Shown here: positions 50,238-62,567 of the stretch, in pieces
Numbering within the stretch: position 1 is the stretch's first letter
Layout: each line of letters starts with the position of its first letter
Source of the DNA: Notospermus geniculatus
Lineage: Eukaryota > Nemertea > Pilidiophora > Heteronemertea > Lineidae
Assembly (NCBI GenBank): GCA_002633025.1
Contig: NMRB01000701.1
Location: forward strand, 191,058-255,057
DNA: 64,000 bases
Reading direction: 5' to 3'
Position numbers and translations under genes: made by a program
The notes under the pieces: model-generated
Database searches by the model: none
The model's input: only the letters and a program-made list of their open reading frames with translations
Told to the model about the DNA's origin: nothing

Positions 50238-50345
50238 GGGCCCGTATGCATAAAGTTGGAATAAGCTTATTCCAGGTTTAACTTAATGTTATAACGTGAA
50301 GTTATACCTGGAATAAGCTGATTCCACTTTTATGCATACGGGTCC
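50238..50345. mobile_element. 108-bp GGGCCC-end hairpin element (subfamily A), copy 1
   Basis: Starts GGGCCCGTATGCATAAAG and ends CTTTTATGCATACGGGTCC. The arms continue through GGAATAAGCTTATTCCAGG and its complement to a short loop. It has the same length and almost the same sequence as 55042-55149. Confidence 0.93.
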
Positions 50346-52340
50346 AGCTGTACAATGCGCTGCATGCTTGGCCATCGAAGAAGGAACTACTGATTGTTTT
50401 ATTCCACTTTAATTCGCATTCTTTCTGGGACACATTGTATAATTTCGGAATTTCTTCTGGTTTCTAAGGAGAAATGTCGGGTTTTCTTGGAGTGATGTGT
50501 TAGAATGAAAAAAAATACTTCCTTAAACAGAATGTCAATATAATTAGGGACATTTTTTCGATTAGAGGCAGCAATCGCTCTTTAATCGCTTGTAATGCAG
50601 ACCCTTTCTGCCATTTCTAGGATTTGAACGACGTACGCAGTGATGATGAGTCAGCACTTTCCCGTTAATCGTAGTGGTTTCCTTCACGATAAGCCATTTA
50701 CTGCATATTGGCTGGTAATGCTCTCTGAATCAGGCACCCAACTGACATACGCCGTTTAAAAACTAGATTACGTCTGTAGTATGATCAGGCGCGCAGTCGG
50801 CATGATGTACGCGTCTCGCATTCGGAAAAAGATCAGGCAGATAATCAATGCACTAAAATGTGATCGCACCATGTCTTCCGATCACGGATGTGGGATATGA
50901 AATCTAGATTAGGAAAAGTTGAATCTTGCCTCTGAATAGCGGTAATGAATAACCACGAGGCGGGAATCGACGCCGTATCTTCCTCACACGACGTTTCGAG
51001 ACCAATGAAAACGTAGCTCAGATAAAATCTATGGCATGGAATATTTGAAGAAAAAAATGTTCATTTTACTTGGCATGTTGCAGCACTGATAATCACCAAA
51101 TTATGGTTGGTTTCGATGCATGGGGTGTTAAAAAAAGTTTGTCACAGTTGAAATGCTTGATAGCTTTTTTAAAACTGATTTGATGACCTATAAATTGCTT
51201 ACCTAAATTAGTAAACTAGAAGCTTTGAGAATTTGTTCGAGAAAAACCCAAAGAATAAACGTTCGATAGTTCTTGTGTAATGGGTGATTGAAAATGTTTA
51301 CCTTTTCTGATGTTGCCTTGAGACCAATATTAAACTTCAAGGTCATGTTCGCCACCCTTTCAATGATCATGAAGAGCTGCTGGGAGCCATCACCAATGTT
51401 TTCGATGAAAAAAATAAGTAATATTCCCGACCTTAAGATAAAGTTGAACTCCTCCGCCCATATTGTACAAACAACATCTTGGAGCTTCGGATACGTTTAC
51501 TATGAAATGCAGTTTATCAGTCAATTCAATATTAAACAGATAAGTTATTCGGCATTTCAACATTACTGTGCCAAACTTTTTTCAACATCCTGTAGTTATT
51601 TTAATGGCTAATCTTCTTTCTGCAGCAGAAAACGTTAGAGTACCCCATAAAACCACCAACAAAAAAGGACTACATTTTCTTCCATTATCCCGTCGAATAA
51701 ACACGCCCAAAAACAATAATGATAGATTAATAACAATAAAATCCACATTTGTAATGCAAGAGCATCTTTTTACAATATTCCAAGAGTAAATTACTGAATA
51801 TGAAAGTCGGTCAGTACAGTTGCTGAATGTAACAACATTCTTAATTATTTATTTACGCATGTATTGACATTTTGTCGAATCATTGTTTTGCTCAGTTGAA
51901 TAGAGTCGTAGTTTTTTCACTATGACATTACAGTAGAAGGAAAAAACACATATTTTAAACTGTTCGCTGTTCACTTCAGTTTGGTGTAAAACAGGCATGA
52001 ATAGAGAAAGGATGATAAAAATGCATTTCAGACATGGCTTGTTAGAATTAGGCTTCCATGTATGATTACACTTTTTACGTGAAGTCCACACCCACCACCC
52101 CACGTCATTTTGTCTGCCAGTTACATGTACATGTGCATGTACATGTACACGTATGTAAAGAACTACACCGAGTGTTGATGGTATCTTCGTATTAGCCTGA
52201 GCCTAGGCTCATCGGGGCAAGTGGGAAACGATGCGGTTGGCCATCGGCGAACACCAGTTACTGATGACGTGCTACACAATAGTAAACAAAGAGGAGAACC
52301 ATCAGCTACATTCGTGTCAATTTGTTAAGCATCAATGCGA

Positions 52341-52830
52341 AGAAATACGGCAAAGTTGAATGATTTCTACCCTGAGAGAAGTCTTCACCAGAGCAAGGCG
52401 CGGATCCAAGGGGGGCACACGGCGCACGCCGGGGGCGCACGCCCCCCCCTTCCGCCAACAAAGTGTAAAATCGACTGTGACATTCTGAAATTTTGAGCAA
52501 ATTATTGAAATTTACTGCAGATTTCAATGTTTCTAGCACAGTGCGCCCCCTCTTTTCCGAAATCGTGGATCCGCCCCTGCATATTGTAGAGCATGCAGTA
52601 CAGAGATTGGTGATACTCAAACAAGCCTGGGTTAGGGAAGAAATACTGCATATGTGGTGAAATAACTTCATCTTGCTGAGAAATACGGCAAAGTTGAATG
52701 ATTTCTACCCTGAGTGACGTCTTTACCACAGCATATTGACGAGCATGCAGTAAAGCGCTTGGTGATACTCCAACAAGCCTGGGTATAGAGAAGAACTGCA
52801 TATGTGGTGAAATAACTTCATCTGGCTGAG
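52341..52830. repeat. Tandem duplication, one unit interrupted by a MITE
   Basis: Unit A (52341-52680) and unit B (52681-52830) share AAATACGGCAAAGTTGAATG, a GAGCATGCAGTA box and ATATGTGGTGAAATAACTTC in order. Unit A is longer by the insertion at 52396-52579. A more diverged third copy may follow to about 53000 (AGATAACTTTATCAACC, ACACTCCAAATCA). Confidence 0.9.
52396..52579. mobile_element. 184-bp hAT-like MITE, copy 2
   Basis: Matches 21510-21687 in the same orientation, from AGGCGCGGATCCAAGG to GTGGATCCGCCCCTG. It has a GC-rich, C-run-containing left half and the shared CAGATTTCAATGTTTCTAGC. The neighbouring tandem unit has the uninterrupted site (CACAGCATATTGA), so the boundaries are visible. 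Only GCA or CA is repeated at the ends, less than the 8 bp seen at copy 1. Confidence 0.88.
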
Positions 52831-53070
52831 CACACTCTCCAAATCAGATGGACAACCATGTAATTACAGCCTTTGGCAATATTCGCGGCTACTTACATGA
52901 AGAACTACAGTACAGCAGTGAGAAATGGCATGCGTTGAGATAACTTTATCAACCACGGCCAGACACTCCAAATCAAGTGGACATGTCTTAACGACAACCA
53001 AGTGGTTATATCGCCATGAATTATTCGAAATGAGACATCGGTATCTCAGATATATGTATATCCGAGGCTC

Positions 53071-53372
53071 GGTGTGATGTTTTTCTGAGTGGCCATTTTT
53101 CTGTGTGACTTCCATTGTTTGGAACAGACTGGAAAACAGACTCACTATTTCTCTTTGTGTCGCTCATTAGGAAGTTTTCGCCAAGCCCCCGAAACGCCGA
53201 CGCGAACGTCTATCAGTTAGCTGCTCCCTTCGTGGCATCGAACAATGGGTTTGGCGTTCGCATTGGCGTTTCGGGGGCTTCGCGAAAACTCTCTATTGTC
53301 AAGTGGCGGCTTTTCGTCAATCTATCGTAATGTCACGCTGGCACACGGGCCACACTGAAAAAATGTTACACC
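53071..53372. mobile_element. MITE, GGTGTAA-end family, copy 3, carrying a nested element
   Basis: Left end GGTGTGATGTTTTTCTGAG and right end CACTGAAAAAATGTTACACC. The flanking halves match copy 2 (19222) in reverse complement, including CCATTTTTCTGTGTGA and GTGTCGCTCATT. It is interrupted by the 126-bp element at 53169-53294. Confidence 0.88.
53169..53294. mobile_element. 126-bp nested MITE with ATT target duplication
   Basis: Starts AGGAAGTTTTCGCCAAGCC and ends GCTTCGCGAAAACTCTCT, flanked by ATT at 53166-53168 and 53295-53297. Copy 2 of the host element gives the empty site CTCATTGTC with one ATT. A 3-bp duplication would suit a PIF/Harbinger-type transposase. The interior matches 20594-20711. 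Confidence 0.9.
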
Positions 53373-55041
53373 GGTAGGTACGAGTATGTACACTTGCATG
53401 TTGTTGGACTATAAAATGATGACATTTGTTACTGTTCGTTTATCCTTGAATTTTCGACAGATACTTCACAGGCTACATCTCTTTTTGACAGTCATCATTA
53501 TTTTCCTTTGTTTCTGATGCTGAACTTGGATGTCTCATAACAGAATTACTGCCTTAGTAGGGGCCTAAGTAGGTCTATTAGTATCATGGTCCAAAGCAGA
53601 TGGCGAAGAACATCAGATCCATGATTAAAACAAGTCCATTATAGTGCATCTTTCAGTACAAACGGAAAAAATGTTTCTTTACATAACCTGAATGCAACAG
53701 CACTATTTGTCTTCCCGTTGCAAAACCAATAACATGAACACCGATATTAATGTCCTCCATTGTCTAATAGGCGATGGTTATTGATTAGGTGGTACTTACA
53801 TCAAATATACCACAATTGAAGCAATTTCTAAAAACCTGCCGTTGCATTTCCGTTGACCACAAGCGTGCTTTTAACGCTTCTCTTGCAGACTTTTCCAACT
53901 GCAGTTCATACTGTAACATCAATGTAATATTGATGTGGGAGAGCTATTCAACTGTTCTATATGGATGCGTCGCTTTGTGTTCAAGCGCGTGTTCGACGCC
54001 ACCCGCTCTTGTATGTGTTCATTGTGATCATTTCCACCAGGCGAGAGGCTCGGATAAGCGATTTCTTACTTCGAAATCAGTTCTGCCATCGATTTTCGAC
54101 AGTGATACGTTCTTAAGCAACACAACTCTCTATCAGACAGTGGCCGCTTTATTTCTTTGTGTCTAGTTTCAAAGCAATAAGTGTGAAATGCTTACTTTCG
54201 GAGTAAGATTAATCATTTTTTCTGTACTTTAATTTCACTGGTGACTATTTTATTGGCGGATCGATTGTCCTTGGAATCATTGGCTATCGGTAAGTCATCA
54301 AGTTTGGCTTCTGTTTCACGTTTTGTGTACTTCGTCTCTGTCCTACTGCACGTGCATTAAGACCATGCGATCCGGATGTAGAACTAGTCCCCTTGAAAAA
54401 AACGTCATTGCGTTGCGAAGTGCTCGACCAGTAGCACAAAACTTTATATAAGCAAGAAAGATTTTTTTTTCAAAAGTGGTACGAAGATGACCAGAATGGA
54501 TAAAAAGCCATTACAGTAATTTTGCGAAAAAGAACTGAACTTTTTCGCCGCATAAAACATAAGACATTGAAAGATCTGAAACGACTGATCCGTCACTCTG
54601 AAGACAAGCGAATAGAATAGAATATGTGAATGTGAATAGAATTAGTCTGTTTCATCAATTGCTTTAAGAGTCCCTTTCATAGCGCACTCCATAAATCGCT
54701 GGGACTGATGTCACTTGGACACGACATCAAATACATGTAACATATTTCGGTGGAATTTTAGAGTCGTTTCACAGCGCACTCTATAAATCGCCGGGATGTC
54801 ACTTGGACACGATACCAAATAGCACATCTGGGTGGAATTTATCAAGAAGATGTTAGGTCTAACCAAAAACTCCGGAGTCACGCCATGTCGCTGTATTTCA
54901 AAACAGGTTTTGGATTATATAGAAGATGTTATTATGTCTTTTTCATATCTGGGCGTCTTTTTGTCGTAGAGTTTCCTCTAATCAGCCAAATATGTCTGCT
55001 GAAACTTACATGTAACCCATAACCTGTGTAGACCTACTACA

Positions 55042-55149
55042 GGGCCCGTATGCATAAAGGTGGAATAAGCTTATTCTAGGTATAACCTAACGTTATAACG
55101 TGAAACTATACCTGGGATAAGCTTATTCCACCTTTATGCATACGGGCCC
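55042..55149. mobile_element. 108-bp GGGCCC-end hairpin element (subfamily A), copy 2
   Basis: Starts GGGCCCGTATGCATAAAGG and ends CCTTTATGCATACGGGCCC. The stem runs through TGGAATAAGCTTATTC and its complement. The two arms are nearly perfect complements. Confidence 0.95.
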
Positions 55150-56066
55150 AGGCGAATTTCGGATTTCGGCGATTTTTGTCGGATTTTTGACCGAGGCATT
55201 TTAGAATGTTGAATGTGTCGTACCATTTTCAAGGTTCTCCTTCTCTATATTCTGATAAATGAAAAATATTTGAATTTCATTGATTCTGTATTCCAGAGTC
55301 CATTGCAAGTACTTTTGCACATTTTGTGCTCAAACTGATTAAATGACTACCTTACTGCGTTTTACTCATACAATTCTACTGACAGTTGTTAAAACACATA
55401 AAAAACTTACACTTACAATGTAGCAGTTAGCCTACAAATTACCAGGGGGATCAATAGAAAATTGTGGGATGAATTCGCCCTCAGTCACAAAACACAAGCA
55501 ATAATAAAATCGTAAACGCCCCCGCCAGTCAGTGGTAACGCATGTGTATACAAACTATATGCCTCCAAGCGTTTTTAAAATTTTCCAGGTTTTTTTCATT
55601 TTTTTCCCTATGTAGTGAACCTCACGTTGAAATCACGTTTGACGTTGAGACAGACGAAACGTCTGGTCCGCCGCTCCTTCCATTTTGCCAAATGGCGCCG
55701 AAATTCACATCATAGCCATTTGGGAATTTGCTCTATAAATAACAGATTCTAATGATGTAGACAACCTCCTGTACAGCTGCTCATCATCATAGAATTGATA
55801 GACAAGTGTAAATAGAGGTTTTACTGCCTTCATCATTCATTAGGTTCATGTCGTTATTGTTCTGACCAGCTGAACAATATATCCGTTTACAAAGTATGAT
55901 AACTTGCTAACAACTAGTGCCACTTGAATGTAATAATATGGTAATAGTCATAATCATTTGAAATGAGGATAAACTGAGGTAGATGACCGTTCCGTAATGG
56001 TGATTGATCTTTTACAATACATTAGATTAAAAATAGCTTTTACATTACATCAGTTCCTTGCCAGTA

Positions 56067-56326
56067 ACTGAAAGTCTTTGCATAGGCAAGCTGCCTAATA
56101 TATGGTTAAGCATTATCTCATCCACAGAATGTCTACCACGACAGACAGTTTGCTTAATATTCCTAAAGCCGCCCATACACGTTCAATATTATTGCACAAT
56201 ATGAGGACCAAAATGGGCAATATTATTGCCAATCTTTCTTCCACCCATTATGCCAGAAGCATGGTCCTATTTTGGACCCCATATTGTGCAATATTTAGAC
56301 AGATTGCCTATGCAAAGGCTTTCAGT
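56067..56326. mobile_element. 260-bp MITE with 27-bp inverted repeats and GTA duplication
   Basis: The ends (56067-56093 and 56300-56326) begin ACTGAAAG and contain CTTTGCATAGGCAA, with two mismatches in 27. GTA flanks both sides (56064-56066, 56327-56329). An inner palindromic pair around ATTGCACAATAT adds structure. No transposase. Confidence 0.88.
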
Positions 56327-56340
56327 GTAAGAAAATAAAT

Positions 56341-56405
56341 GTTGTGACACCTTTTCATGATCTTGTTTGTTTCATTAAAGGTATAGATTATGAAGGTGTC
56401 ACAAA
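56341..56405. repeat. Small hairpin with GTGACACCTT arms
   Basis: TGTGACACCTTTTCAT at about 56344-56359 pairs with ATGAAGGTGTCACA at about 56389-56402, around a loop of about 30 bases. Confidence 0.75.
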
Positions 56406-57130
56406 ATATTTTTTTTTACTTTATCGTACTATTGAGCTACACGCTTGCTACGGGCATCGTCCTTATCAATAGTGAGGTTCTTGATCTAAACTGAGCCGCT
56501 CCTCCGACAGAAAACCAAGAAAATGGCGTTTTTATACCTTGCAAACCACACCAAGCCAAAATACCATATTTTGACTGCCTATCTTTATCCAAGGGTGGAC
56601 TATGGAAGTACAATATATGTCATCACTAAGTTTAAGTTTTCTCTTATCTATAAACTTTCTCGCTGTACAAAACTACGTAAGAGTCACGGCTTGCTTGGAT
56701 TTGTCTTCGTTACAGTTAAGAAGAAGAAGAATTGGCCGGTGTTGGCATGATTTCTTCCCGTCGCCAATAATAATTAATGTACGTTTTGCGTGATAAGACG
56801 TCGGGATGCATCTCGTCCTAAGATTGTCTCGGGCGACGAATAAGACGAATTCATTTAACTGCAACTGACATGACCATTCATCATACGGAAAACGATTATA
56901 TACGAATGATTTTATAACACACGTTCCTCTTTCAAGACATGGACTGTGTAACCAAGAGAAGACGGGTCTTTTTTAGCAGGGTTGGGTTGTTCAAAACACA
57001 GTTAGTGCTATTGTGACGTTGTAGGCTTTAATAGGGATTTGAGAAATCAAACGATAAACGTTAACTTTACGACGTTATTTTTTGTACCGAAAATGCAATA
57101 TTCTGGTGAATTCTTCACTGATCAACATCT

Positions 57131-57363
57131 GACGGAAATGATCTTAAACCATGATTAATATCTGAATGAAATGACCTTGAACCGTGATAAATATATGAAT
57201 GATGTGACCTTGATCTATTATTAATATCTGAATGAAATGACCTTGAACCATGAATAATATGTGAAAGAAATGTCACCTTGAACCGTGATTAACATCTGAA
57301 TGAAATGACCTTGATCTATGATTAGCTTCTGAATGAAACGACGTTGGTCCATGGTCAAATTGC
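57131..57363. repeat. 33-bp minisatellite, seven units
   Basis: Units of the type GAATGAAATGACCTTGAACC followed by an AT-rich half repeat every 33 bases, one unit being 35. Decayed remnants (ATGACCTT, CTTGGTC words) continue to about 57560. The 33-base period keeps a minus-strand frame open, with an 11-residue repeat. Confidence 0.92.
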
Positions 57364-57938
57364 CATGACCCTGGTTCCTCGACATCTGACAAAATGATGC
57401 ATTGAACAAATGAGTAAGATTGCATTGGGTGGCAACATCCGATCATAAAGACCTTGGTCACTCAACGCCTGATCAAAAACTTTCTTGGCCCATCAAGATC
57501 TGACTTCCTTGACCTTGGCATATATCATCTGAATAAAATGACCACAAAATGACCTTCAGGATTGTGCCATTTTCTGAGGTTCTGAATCGAGTTTCAAGCA
57601 AACGATCTCGTGGGAGAGTATTGTTTTCATACAACTCATATATCGCTGATATGTGTTATATCAGTACGTTGCATGTAAAACCTCATCGCTTCAGCGTGTA
57701 GGCTGTAGAGAAAGAATAACGTATCACCAACGCAGGAGCAAAATTTCACAACAGAACATAACAAATTAGTTTTATCTGTTTTATAAACCAATACATATCG
57801 ACAACCACCTCAGTTTCACGGGTTTTTCTTCCTTTTGGCACTCTGACACATCATCGCATGTGGGCCGACGTAGCCAGATTTTTTTTCCTGGCAGCTCTCA
57901 TCATATTTTTCGCTAGTTAACATGTTGGTACACAATGA

Positions 57939-58394
57939 GGAACCCCCTTGAATTTTATCCCGGCGCTGCGAGCGGTTGTACCAAAAAATGTAAAAAAAAA
58001 CAACAGAGCAAAGCAATGGGGAACCCGCCCTGCGGTTTATCCCGACAGGTCGGCGCTGTGAGCGCTTGTACCGAAACGACGTCATTTTTAGGTGTCATTG
58101 ACGTCATATTAGGTGCTGACGTTGCGTCATGAAAAAAATGCCTGTACATTTTTCTACAGAAAAAATGACAGGAAAGACGTTGCTTTTATCGCCATTGTAT
58201 CCCTTCATTTTAAGAAAAAAAGGAATGAGATTAAAAGAAAATTTCATCCGCTACAAGATGATGTAAGTTTTACTGTCGGGCGACCAACACAAATGGTTTA
58301 TTTTCACTGCAGAAATAAATGGAAATAACGTTAGAAAAAAGTTCGGTACAAGCGCTTGCAGCGCCACGTCGTGACGTTAGTGTGCGGGTTCCTC
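57939..58394. repeat. Three copies of a repeat of about 50 bp, two direct and one inverted
   Basis: 57939-57982 and 58018-58072 share GGAACCC, TTTATCCC and GGCGCTGNGAGCGNTTGTACC. 58344-58394 is the same motif in reverse (GGTACAAGCGCTTGCAGCGCC, GCGGGTTCC). The second and third could bound a fold-back unit of about 377 bp. Confidence 0.8.
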
Positions 58395-61300
58395 ATTCAA
58401 AAACGTCGCATCCAGACGTCCTTGACGCTGTGCAAGAGGGACAAAACGTCGAAAAGAGGTACAACCGCCCACAGCGCCTCCTAGTGGCGAGAGTTGGCAG
58501 GTTCTTCATTTTAGCCAGCGCCCTGATCCTTCTGTCTATTTTACAGAACTTTTGCTTATGTCAATAAGCTGTCTAGTGCATCTTATCACTTTTTTCTGCC
58601 TGCCTGAAAACTCATTAGAACGTGTGATGCGGCATCTCTGCCTACTTCATCGCACATTTAAGGACCTCTTCAACCGAGGAACGCAAATTCAGACGTCTCA
58701 TAGCTACATGCACACACTTCAATTCGCTGTCGTTCAACTTATCCGACTGTGGATTTCAGTTTATGATCAATATCTGCAATGTATCGATAAACCAAAAAAA
58801 GAAGAAAAACGTTTACAAACGTAAAATCATATCAACAATTTCATCGATATTTCCTAGGCGTACACTCTGACGGTTCTTGAGCTTCTGAAAAAAAACTTAG
58901 GCTTCTTCACTGCGCAAAAAAATATGCGACAAAGTTCGTCACGTCAGGGTTTTTCAACCCTTGAAAAGCCTCTACAACGGTTTTTCATGTCGCTGAAGAA
59001 CGGTTTTGTTTGCTGTGAAGAGCCGACACAGTTTTTCAGAAGTTCAAGAACCTTTTTTTGCGAGTACTGTACATGTATACAGCTGAAGATTGGTTTGTTT
59101 GGCTTTTTTTCTAAACGTGAATAATCTTACCACATAGTGTGGATCAAGAACTTCAAGACATGTGCTTCAAGCTGTGTCTCTAGGGTGTGCTGTGTGTGTT
59201 TATCAGAACAGCTGCTTACTGCTTCATCAATTGTTTGTCCCAACATTATCCCTTGCCGCTGAACTCGTACTGTAATTTTGATTACACTTGTGGGTGGTTT
59301 TTTAAATGTCTTTGACACAACATCAACCTCATGAAATATAGTAAGCTTGAAATAAACTGATAGAGATCCGTTTGTTAAACATGTCGAAATCCCACACATA
59401 AAAATATTCTCCAATTATCAACACATATTTGAAAACTTTTTAAAAAACGTTGATAAAAGGCTTCGATGAAGTGGAAAAGGAGAACGAATGTTGTTTTGCT
59501 GAGTCACGTGTACCAAAAAGAACTGAAGAAGTGTCCTTCCATTTAGGAACACGTCTGAACGGCACTTTGGGTTTCAATTACGTAATAAAACTGCTGGTCG
59601 CATCATTTTAGTTTTACAATGAAACGCGATGGTAGTTTCAATGTATCTATCTGATAAATACTACCTAGAGATAACACCACATACTGATATGTAACATTGT
59701 ACGTCTCAGACACAGTTTCAACGAAGACAGTTGCACCATTCGTTGACATGCAGCTCACGTTCAACAGATGCATTGGGGACAATGAAGTCATAAAATTGTG
59801 TAATGAGCATCTTTCTTATATCACAGGTCACGTCAACAGTCGTGGTACAAATGTTCTCTAAACATCAGCCTCTTCAAACCACGCGAGTCCACAAGTCTCT
59901 CGCGAACAAACTCTTAACACTGCCTTAACAAACTCCTTGTCCTCTTTAATTTGGCGCATGTACTAAGATGGCGAGATGAATTGTCAACTAATTAAATAGT
60001 TTTCATTACCATCACCGTGGCCTGCGATCTAATTACTATGTACATGAGAAATAAGCTGGTGTTGGCGACGGCAAACCTGTTGGGAACATCATTTAACATG
60101 CTCGACACGATATCTTAACAAGTTAGCAGCACTTGTATAGCATTGGGATTATCAGTTGGTCCAACTTCATGTGTTTGGATTGCTATGGCGGCTCGCGGGC
60201 ATTCATATTTAGTCAAAATTTGCCAATATCTAAAGCCGACAGGGGGTTATAAGATATTCATCTTTCTTTAAAAGGATAATCTGGTGTATTTGGCCTTGAT
60301 TGTCAGTATTCGGACATCGGAAGGTCGTGCCCGGTTGGTGGCCTTCTTTGGACTTCCGTATGTATAAGACATGATGTCTGCTTCATTCGATTCTGTCATT
60401 GTACACATACAAATGATAATACATGTAAAATTTTTTAAGCATTTTGCAGTACAGTCAGGTGAAGTGGATGAACATAAACTTTTAGGAGAAGTCTATCCCC
60501 CTATCCGGCGATCTAATAGCAGAACGCAATTTTCAATATGCCTATCTAGTCAGATTCAAATTACACAAAAACGTGCATGAAGATGTTACCCAAACTTTTT
60601 TGAAAGCCCTCGTCATATGCAACAAGAAAATGCCAGATTTGGCTCTAAAAGAGACATGTACACAGAAACCCCCTAGAGCCTGGACTAATTAAAATTGGCC
60701 TCCTGCTCTGATGTCAGTACGACAATGGAACGATATTCTAACAGTTTCGATCAACTGTCTATACTCCATCTTCCAGAATCCCTTTCTGACGTCACTGTCC
60801 ATTCCCAGTGGGGAGAAAGGGCAGACACGGTGAAATCCTCCGTCAACAAACAACGAAAATAAATGTCGCGCGGTTAATAATCCATCAGTTGCGGTTAAAA
60901 CAAAGTGGTAACTCAGACATGTCCCGCTGGTCGCCAGTTCTCCGACAAAGGTGACGAATACTTTTCCTCACACCAGCCGACATGGCCGATGAGGTGATCG
61001 ATTAATGTACATAGGGAGACATACGTCATCGACAAATAACACTTTGCAGGCAATCTTTCATCATTCCTTTTTCTCCAGCCGGCACTCTACAGAAGACCAG
61101 CTTCTGTTCGGGATTGTATTCGAACTCTGTGTGCCTTGTAACCCGGGGCAGACCGACATCAAACTGCACTGACGAGAGCTGAGGGCAGGCAAGCACCCTG
61201 TGATGACATCTTCATTATCCAACTCTAATGGACGCCCAAAGCCACCGTTGGCTGCTGACAATGAGTAACGAGTCAAGCTTAAGTGATGCGATTCCAGGCA

Positions 61301-62458
61301 CACGCAATGGCGATCTTTGATCTGTTGGGAAATGTCGGCAATTAGTAAGGGCATTTGATTGGTTTTTTGTCTCTAATGTGTAAGTGCCGTGGATGGATAG
61401 CTTTTGCTGTTAAGGCGAAAGTGACAGTGTCAGGGTGATTTGGGCGGAGATTTTTTGGGTGATGATGAAAAAACTTATCACGCACTCAATCGTTTTGAAG
61501 ACCGATAATTCCGCAAAAAGGAATAGACGAGGAGATTCTGTATGAATCCCACGACTTCATTAACAATACATGCATCCAGGGATTCCTCCTCAATGACGGA
61601 GGGGGCGAACATGAAGAACCACTGATTACCTCAGGATGCAGTACAGGTGTTTTATTTTGTAATGACGAAATGGTGATTTGCACAACTTTTCGAGACAACG
61701 CCTGTGGTGTTGGAATCGGAATGACTGCCAAAGTCGTTGATGTGGTGTTAGCCTTGTTGATTCCTGCGAGGAAGAATTGTTGTGAAGGCCCGTTGCACCT
61801 GGATTTCACTGCAAATATACCTTGCAGAGTGAAGATCATTTCACCCGATCAGTGCCTTGGTTTGAACAGATGTTGGCCACCTTCAGAAGCATCCAATCAT
61901 ATCTACGTCCTTCATTCAAAACGAAACTAACTCTCCGCTGGGGTTCGTGCCTGATAGATTACTCACTCGTGAGGTTTCATATGTCACGTGCCTTCATAAA
62001 TCCATAAATACAATCTTCTAAGACTGAGATGTAAATAGATCCAATAGTAGACCAAGGGGGCCTCTGGGGACCTCTTTATATTGAATGATACACAAGGGGT
62101 TATCTGTCTGTCCAAATCGGTACTCAGCAAGACCTGTTGATCGATCAAAACAGAGTGCTCTTAATATCATCTCGAAATTAGTTTCCTCGGATACGGATTT
62201 TGTATCACCAGGTGCGGCTGAATCCCTCTTCGGCAAGTTATGATCCCTGTCTACTCGATCCCTGTTGCTTCATCTTGACAACTAAGGGTTGGGTTGTGAC
62301 ACGCTACGCCCTCCAACTGCCTCAAACAAAGGTCTTATGACGTAGCCAATACACGTGGGGGTCCACGATGTGTTGCTTTGGGCTAGAGTGGGCTTCACTC
62401 GCTACGGGAAGCGCGTAATGATAATATTCTTAAAGTACTCGTTCGTTTCGGAAGTGCA
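58395..62458. other. No gene recognised
   Basis: Short frames only (60-117 codons), none with a recognisable domain. T- and A-rich runs occur at 58860-59120. I saw no element with clear ends and no tandem array. Confidence 0.5.
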
Positions 62459-62567
62459 GGGTCTATATTCATAAAACAACTTAAGTCTAAGTGTGACACT
62501 TATCCTTTGTTCAACACAAAAGATCAGTATCACACCTTGACTCAGGAATGTTTATGAATATGGACCC
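62459..62567. mobile_element. 109-bp GGGYCC-end hairpin element (subfamily B), copy 2
   Basis: Starts GGGTCTATATTCATAAAAC and ends TGTTTATGAATATGGACCC. The interior CTTAAGTCTAAGTGTGACAC and AACACAAAAGATCAGT matches 8215-8343. The arms pair imperfectly towards the centre. Confidence 0.9.

Noticed and set aside
54243-54290. Hydrophobic, membrane-like frame (DYFIGGSIVLGIIGYR) ending at a GTAAGT donor
   Set aside because: There is no AG acceptor or start codon between the upstream in-frame stop and the segment, so it cannot be an exon as it stands.
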